The translations under genes and the position numbers were made by a program. Shown here in pieces: positions 14,907-17,007 of a DNA stretch of 17,007 nucleotides (its first letter is position 1; the number at the start of each line of letters is the position of its first letter). Location: assembly GCA_021780625.1 (NCBI GenBank), contig JAJXYI010000185.1, forward strand, positions 1 to 17,007, read 5' to 3'. The notes beneath the pieces are model-generated. The model made no database searches and was not told where the DNA came from. It saw nothing but the letters and a program-made list of their open reading frames with translations. The DNA comes from a bacterium. GTDB lineage: Bacteria; Verrucomicrobiota; Verrucomicrobiae; Opitutales; Opitutaceae.

Positions 14907-15758
14907 TCAGCGAAACACCATCACGGGCACCAGGACCCGGCGGATCAGGATGCTCGTGGTGCTTCCGACGATGAACTCGCGGAAGCGGGAATGCCCGTAG
15001 GCTCCCATGACGAGCAGGTGGACGTCTTGCTCCCGCATGACGCTGGCGATCACTTCCTCGGGAGCGCCGGGAATCACGTGACTCACGACCTGGAACCCGC
15101 GATCGCGCAGGCGGCCGGCCGTTTCCTCGAGGTAATAGCGGGCCTTGTCGTCGATCCTGCCGGTGCGCAGGAGGTGGCAGGTGAGCCCCTTGAACAGCGG
15201 GCTGTCCTGCACGTAGTCCACCGCCTTCAGCACGCTCGGGCTCCCGTCGTAGGCGAGCAGGAAGCGCTCGACCGGATGAAAGGCGCGCGAGGCGATGAGG
15301 ATCGGGTGGGTGCAGATGCGGATGACGCGCTCGAGATTGCTGCCGAGGTGGAGCTTGGCGAAATCGGCGTGTTCGCCGCGCTTGCCGATCACGACGAGGT
15401 CCGAGGCGGCATCGAGTTCGCCGATCGAGTCGGCAAGCGATCCGTGCCGCTGCTCCAGGTCGATCCGGCCAACGCCCTGCTTGGATAGCGTGTGCTGAGC
15501 GTCGTCCAGGATCGCCCGGGCCTTCGCCCGCGCCACTCGCGCCTGCGTCTCGGCGAGCGCGATCATCTCGTTCATCAAATCCGCCGAAGCGTCGAACCCG
15601 AGTGCCCCGGAGACGTCGAGGCGGGTCGGCTGCTCATGCTGTTCGATCATGTGCAGCACGCGCACCCCGGCGCCGAGCCGTTTTGCGGCCCAGGCGCTGT
15701 GGTCATAGACGCTGCGGGCGTACACGGAGCCGTCGGAGCAGGAGAGAATCGTGGGCAT
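14907..15758 (-). CDS. Universal stress protein with two UspA domains
   Basis: A 283-residue cytoplasmic tandem universal stress protein. Domain 1 (about 1-158) starts TILSCSDGSVYARSVYDHSA and ends with the nucleotide-loop region GKRGEHADFAKLHLGSNLER, where ten residues rather than the canonical nine separate the second and third glycines. Domain 2 (about 163-283) starts FLLAYDGSPSVLKAVDY and has a canonical G-x2-G-x9-G-S/T loop in GAYGHSRFREFIVGST, predicting ATP binding. Tandem Usp proteins of this type often accompany membrane transporters; here the neighbour is the convergent TauE/SafE gene. The role is presumably stress signalling or transporter control, but the partner is unknown. Confidence 0.93.
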   Translation of the reverse strand: MPTILSCSDGSVYARSVYDHSAWAAKRLGAGVRVLHMIEQHEQPTRLDVSGALGFDASADLMNEMIALAETQARVARAKARAILDDAQHTLSKQGVGRIDLEQRHGSLADSIGELDAASDLVVIGKRGEHADFAKLHLGSNLERVIRICTHPILIASRAFHPVERFLLAYDGSPSVLKAVDYVQDSPLFKGLTCHLLRTGRIDDKARYYLEETAGRLRDRGFQVVSHVIPGAPEEVIASVMREQDVHLLVMGAYGHSRFREFIVGSTTSILIRRVLVPVMVFR

Positions 15759-15920
15759 GGATTGCGCAGGATTGAGGGTTGTCGGGAGGAGTCGTGATCG
15801 GTCTCGCCGGTCGCGCCGTGGGCGCCTGGGCGGTCGAAAATCAGTGGGCCTGGATTGGCCAGGCCGTTGAATTCCACCTCGGTATCACAACGACGATACG
15901 TGAGGGGCCTTTTGTCGAGG
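15759..15920. other. Intergenic segment upstream of the UspA gene, with hairpin
   Basis: This interval should hold the promoter of the UspA gene (minus strand), but I see no confident -10/-35 pair. It contains a perfect 7-bp hairpin, GGCCTGG (15847-15853) and CCAGGCC (15859-15865), with the 5-nt loop ATTGG. It then runs directly into repeat copy B. A short minus-strand frame crossing it has no family features and is not called. Confidence 0.4.
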
Positions 15921-16103
15921 GCATTGAGCCCAAATTCGGCGATTGAATGGAACAGAAGGGAACGAAGAACAAACCGTTTACCACAGGATTGAGAGCGTTG
16001 ATTGATTCACTGTTGAGAAGAGTCGATTTTGGCTCAGTTCGTGTAATCGCCTGGCTTGGTCTTCTTTGTTATCTTCGTTTCCTTCTGTTAACTGCGTTTT
16101 TTA
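15921..16103. repeat. Dispersed repeat, copy B (about 183 bp)
   Basis: Second copy of the element at 13873-14063 in the same orientation, about 2 kb away. It shares CCAAATTCGGCGATTGAATG (15930-15949), GGAACGAAGAACAAA, GAGTCGATTTTGGCTC, GTAATCGCCTGGCTTG and TTTCCTTCTGTTAACTGCG. Left arm 15951-15973 (AACAGAAGGGAACGAAGAAC and on) and right arm 16064-16090 (complement TAACAGAAGGAAACGAAGAT and on) form an imperfect inverted repeat with 9-nt units around a central stretch of about 90 bp. Copy B keeps better arm complementarity than copy A. Frames through it spell the arms as peptides (MEQKGTK; LCYLRFLL) and are not considered genes. Confidence 0.85.
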
Positions 16104-16412
16104 GATGTGCGACCCGGCGACGGACCGAAACGACATGGAACACGACTCGGCGTGACCTCCGGCGACCGGTGCTGCTGTGGTGGCTGCTTCGACGAACTGG
16201 GCCAGCGCACGACTTGCCGGGTTCGGCGTCTCACTGGCCGCCTCCGGGCACCTCGTTGATCGCCGCCCGCCCGACTGCGTCCTCGCAAAGGCAGTGCATG
16301 CGAATCGGGCTCATCTGGCGGCAGCCGAGTCGACGCTCCGCGGGCTTCCAGGGGTATCGCCGACCACCTCATTGAGAGGTGAGGAGCTAGGAAATTTGTG
16401 CGCATAAACTCG
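16104..16412. other. GC-rich intergenic stretch without a recognisable gene
   Basis: About 310 bp between repeat copy B and the leader of the FTR1 gene. A 76-codon plus-strand frame from a GTG at 16177 to 16407 and a 112-codon minus-strand frame (16088-16426) cross it, but neither shows a family motif or ribosome-binding site. A perfect 6-bp hairpin, CACCTC (16365-16370) and GAGGTG (16376-16381) with loop ATTGA, lies near its right end. It may be a decayed gene or insertion remnant. Confidence 0.4.
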
Positions 16413-16486
16413 CTTACTGCATGCAAATGAGACCCAATCGCGCAAAATAGTTGACGAATGTGAGACTAGGTCTTGATTGCAGTAAG
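16413..16486. promoter_or_regulatory. Inverted repeat in the FTR1 leader/promoter
   Basis: CTTACTGCA (16413-16421) and TGCAGTAAG (16478-16486) are perfect 9-bp inverted arms; the pairing extends imperfectly inward through CAA/TTG and GAGACC/GGTCT. The right arm ends 2 bp before the FTR1 start codon. The segment is A+T-rich compared with its surroundings. TTGACG (16451-16456) is a possible -35, but no good -10 follows at standard spacing. It could be a regulator or metal-repressor site, a leader stem-loop covering the ribosome-binding region, or the ends of a short insertion. It does not match a Fur box that I can recognise. Confidence 0.5.
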
Positions 16487-16488
16487 TC

Positions 16489-17007
16489 ATGCGAGCACCC
16501 ACTTCCTCTTCTCACACGCGGTTGGTTCTTCGGTGTCTGATTGGTATATCCGTTGTTGCGGTTGTTGCCATAATTCTTTGGCAAGCAATGACGTCCAGCG
16601 GGTCGCCTGATCCGTTGTCAGACCAGGCGAAGGGTCATTCCACCGTGGCCGTGCTCGATATCGGCGTCCTGGTGTTTCGTGAAGGACTGGAATGTGTGCT
16701 GGTGTTGTCGGCCATCACGGCGAGCATGGTGGGAGAGTCGCGGAAGCAACGGCGCCCGGTCGCGGCGGGGGCGGCGGTGGGGTTGCTGGCAACGATTGCC
16801 ACCTGGTTCGTGGCGGCTGGAATCGTCAGTGACCTGACCGAGAGCTTTTCGGCCCTGGCAGTTCAAGCCGCCACCGGTCTGCTCGCGGTGGTGGTCCTGC
16901 TGATTGTGATGAATTGGTTCTTCCACAAAGTCTATTGGGCGGGGTGGATTTCCGCGCACAACAAGCGAAAGCGCTCCCTCCTGGGCAAAAACGGCGCCGG
17001 GGCCACG
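16489..17007 (+). CDS. FTR1-family iron permease, N-terminal 173 residues (cut by window edge)
   Basis: N-terminal part of an FTR1-type high-affinity iron (Fe2+/Fe3+ or Pb2+) permease of the inner membrane. The frame is open from the ATG at 16489 to the last base. Residues 12-32 (LVLRCLIGISVVAVVAIILW) form a first membrane segment or signal anchor. The family hallmark REGLE lies at 64-68 in DIGVLVFREGLECVLVLSAI; its Glu residues are thought to bind iron in the permeation path. Further TM helices follow (AAGAAVGLLATIATWFVAAG at 92-111; AATGLLAVVVLLIVMNW at 127-143), then the basic HNKRKR loop. The second REGxE motif expected in the family lies beyond the window. An inverted repeat sits immediately upstream. 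Codon use in the first 35 codons is A+T-richer than in neighbouring genes. Confidence 0.9.
   Translation, partial: MRAPTSSSHTRLVLRCLIGISVVAVVAIILWQAMTSSGSPDPLSDQAKGHSTVAVLDIGVLVFREGLECVLVLSAITASMVGESRKQRRPVAAGAAVGLLATIATWFVAAGIVSDLTESFSALAVQAATGLLAVVVLLIVMNWFFHKVYWAGWISAHNKRKRSLLGKNGAGAT

Noticed and set aside
15947..16375. A 142-codon plus-strand frame starting in repeat copy B.
   Set aside because: The first third is the repeat arms and interior in translation, and the rest is Arg/Pro/Trp-rich sequence with no motif.
16177..16407. A 76-codon plus-strand frame starting at GTG.
   Set aside because: There is no ribosome-binding site, no motif and a weak start; kept only as a note in the intergenic entry.

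Overview
The window is GC-rich (roughly two thirds G+C by eye), with tightly packed genes on both strands. The gene set fits a heterotrophic Gram-negative bacterium of the Verrucomicrobiota, most likely Opitutaceae-like: large secreted glycoside hydrolases (GH5, DUF4450/six-hairpin type), a 7TM hybrid histidine kinase, an RNHCP protein, a tandem-UspA protein, weak or absent Shine-Dalgarno sequences, and purine-rich periodic repeats between genes. That assignment is inference; there is no rRNA or other phylogenetic marker here.

Layout. 1-4188 (minus): a polysaccharide-degradation pair, a very large secreted DUF4450 protein followed by a GH5 cellulase cut by the left edge exactly at its presumed catalytic Glu. 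4392-5690 (plus): a RimJ/RimL-like GNAT acetyltransferase and a six-TM PAP2 phosphatase. 5835-8504 (plus): a hybrid sensor kinase (7TM, PAS, HisKA, HATPase, REC, REC). 8660-9328 (minus): a flavodoxin-fold NAD(P)H:quinone oxidoreductase, convergent with the kinase. 9598-9963 (minus): an RNHCP zinc-ribbon protein. 10211-10894 (minus): a HAD-family 5'(3')-deoxyribonucleotidase with an unusual N-terminal helical extension. 11121-12806 (minus): ilvD, divergent from a LysR regulator (12876-13778, plus) across a 69-bp promoter/operator. 14093-14830 (plus): a TauE/SafE exporter, convergent with a tandem UspA protein (14907-15758, minus). 16489-17007 (plus): the first 173 codons of an FTR1-type iron permease. 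No tRNA, rRNA, CRISPR array or recognisable transposase gene was found.

The most unusual content is between the genes. Three kinds of periodic purine/pyrimidine-biased repeats occur: an inverted-repeat element of about 180 bp with 9-nt arm units (9340-9519), an array of eight 7-mers abutting the ilvD stop codon (11066-11121), and two diverged copies of an element of about 185 bp (13873-14063 and 15921-16103) whose arms also show 9-nt periodicity. The copies differ by what looks like one 9-nt arm unit. Two elements end only 11-30 bp from a start codon. They look like non-autonomous (MITE-like) mobile units and are the best candidates for a poorly described system here.

The genes do not form one pathway. 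Apparent functional units are glycan degradation (left edge), ilvD with its probable LysR regulator, and the TauE/UspA convergent pair.
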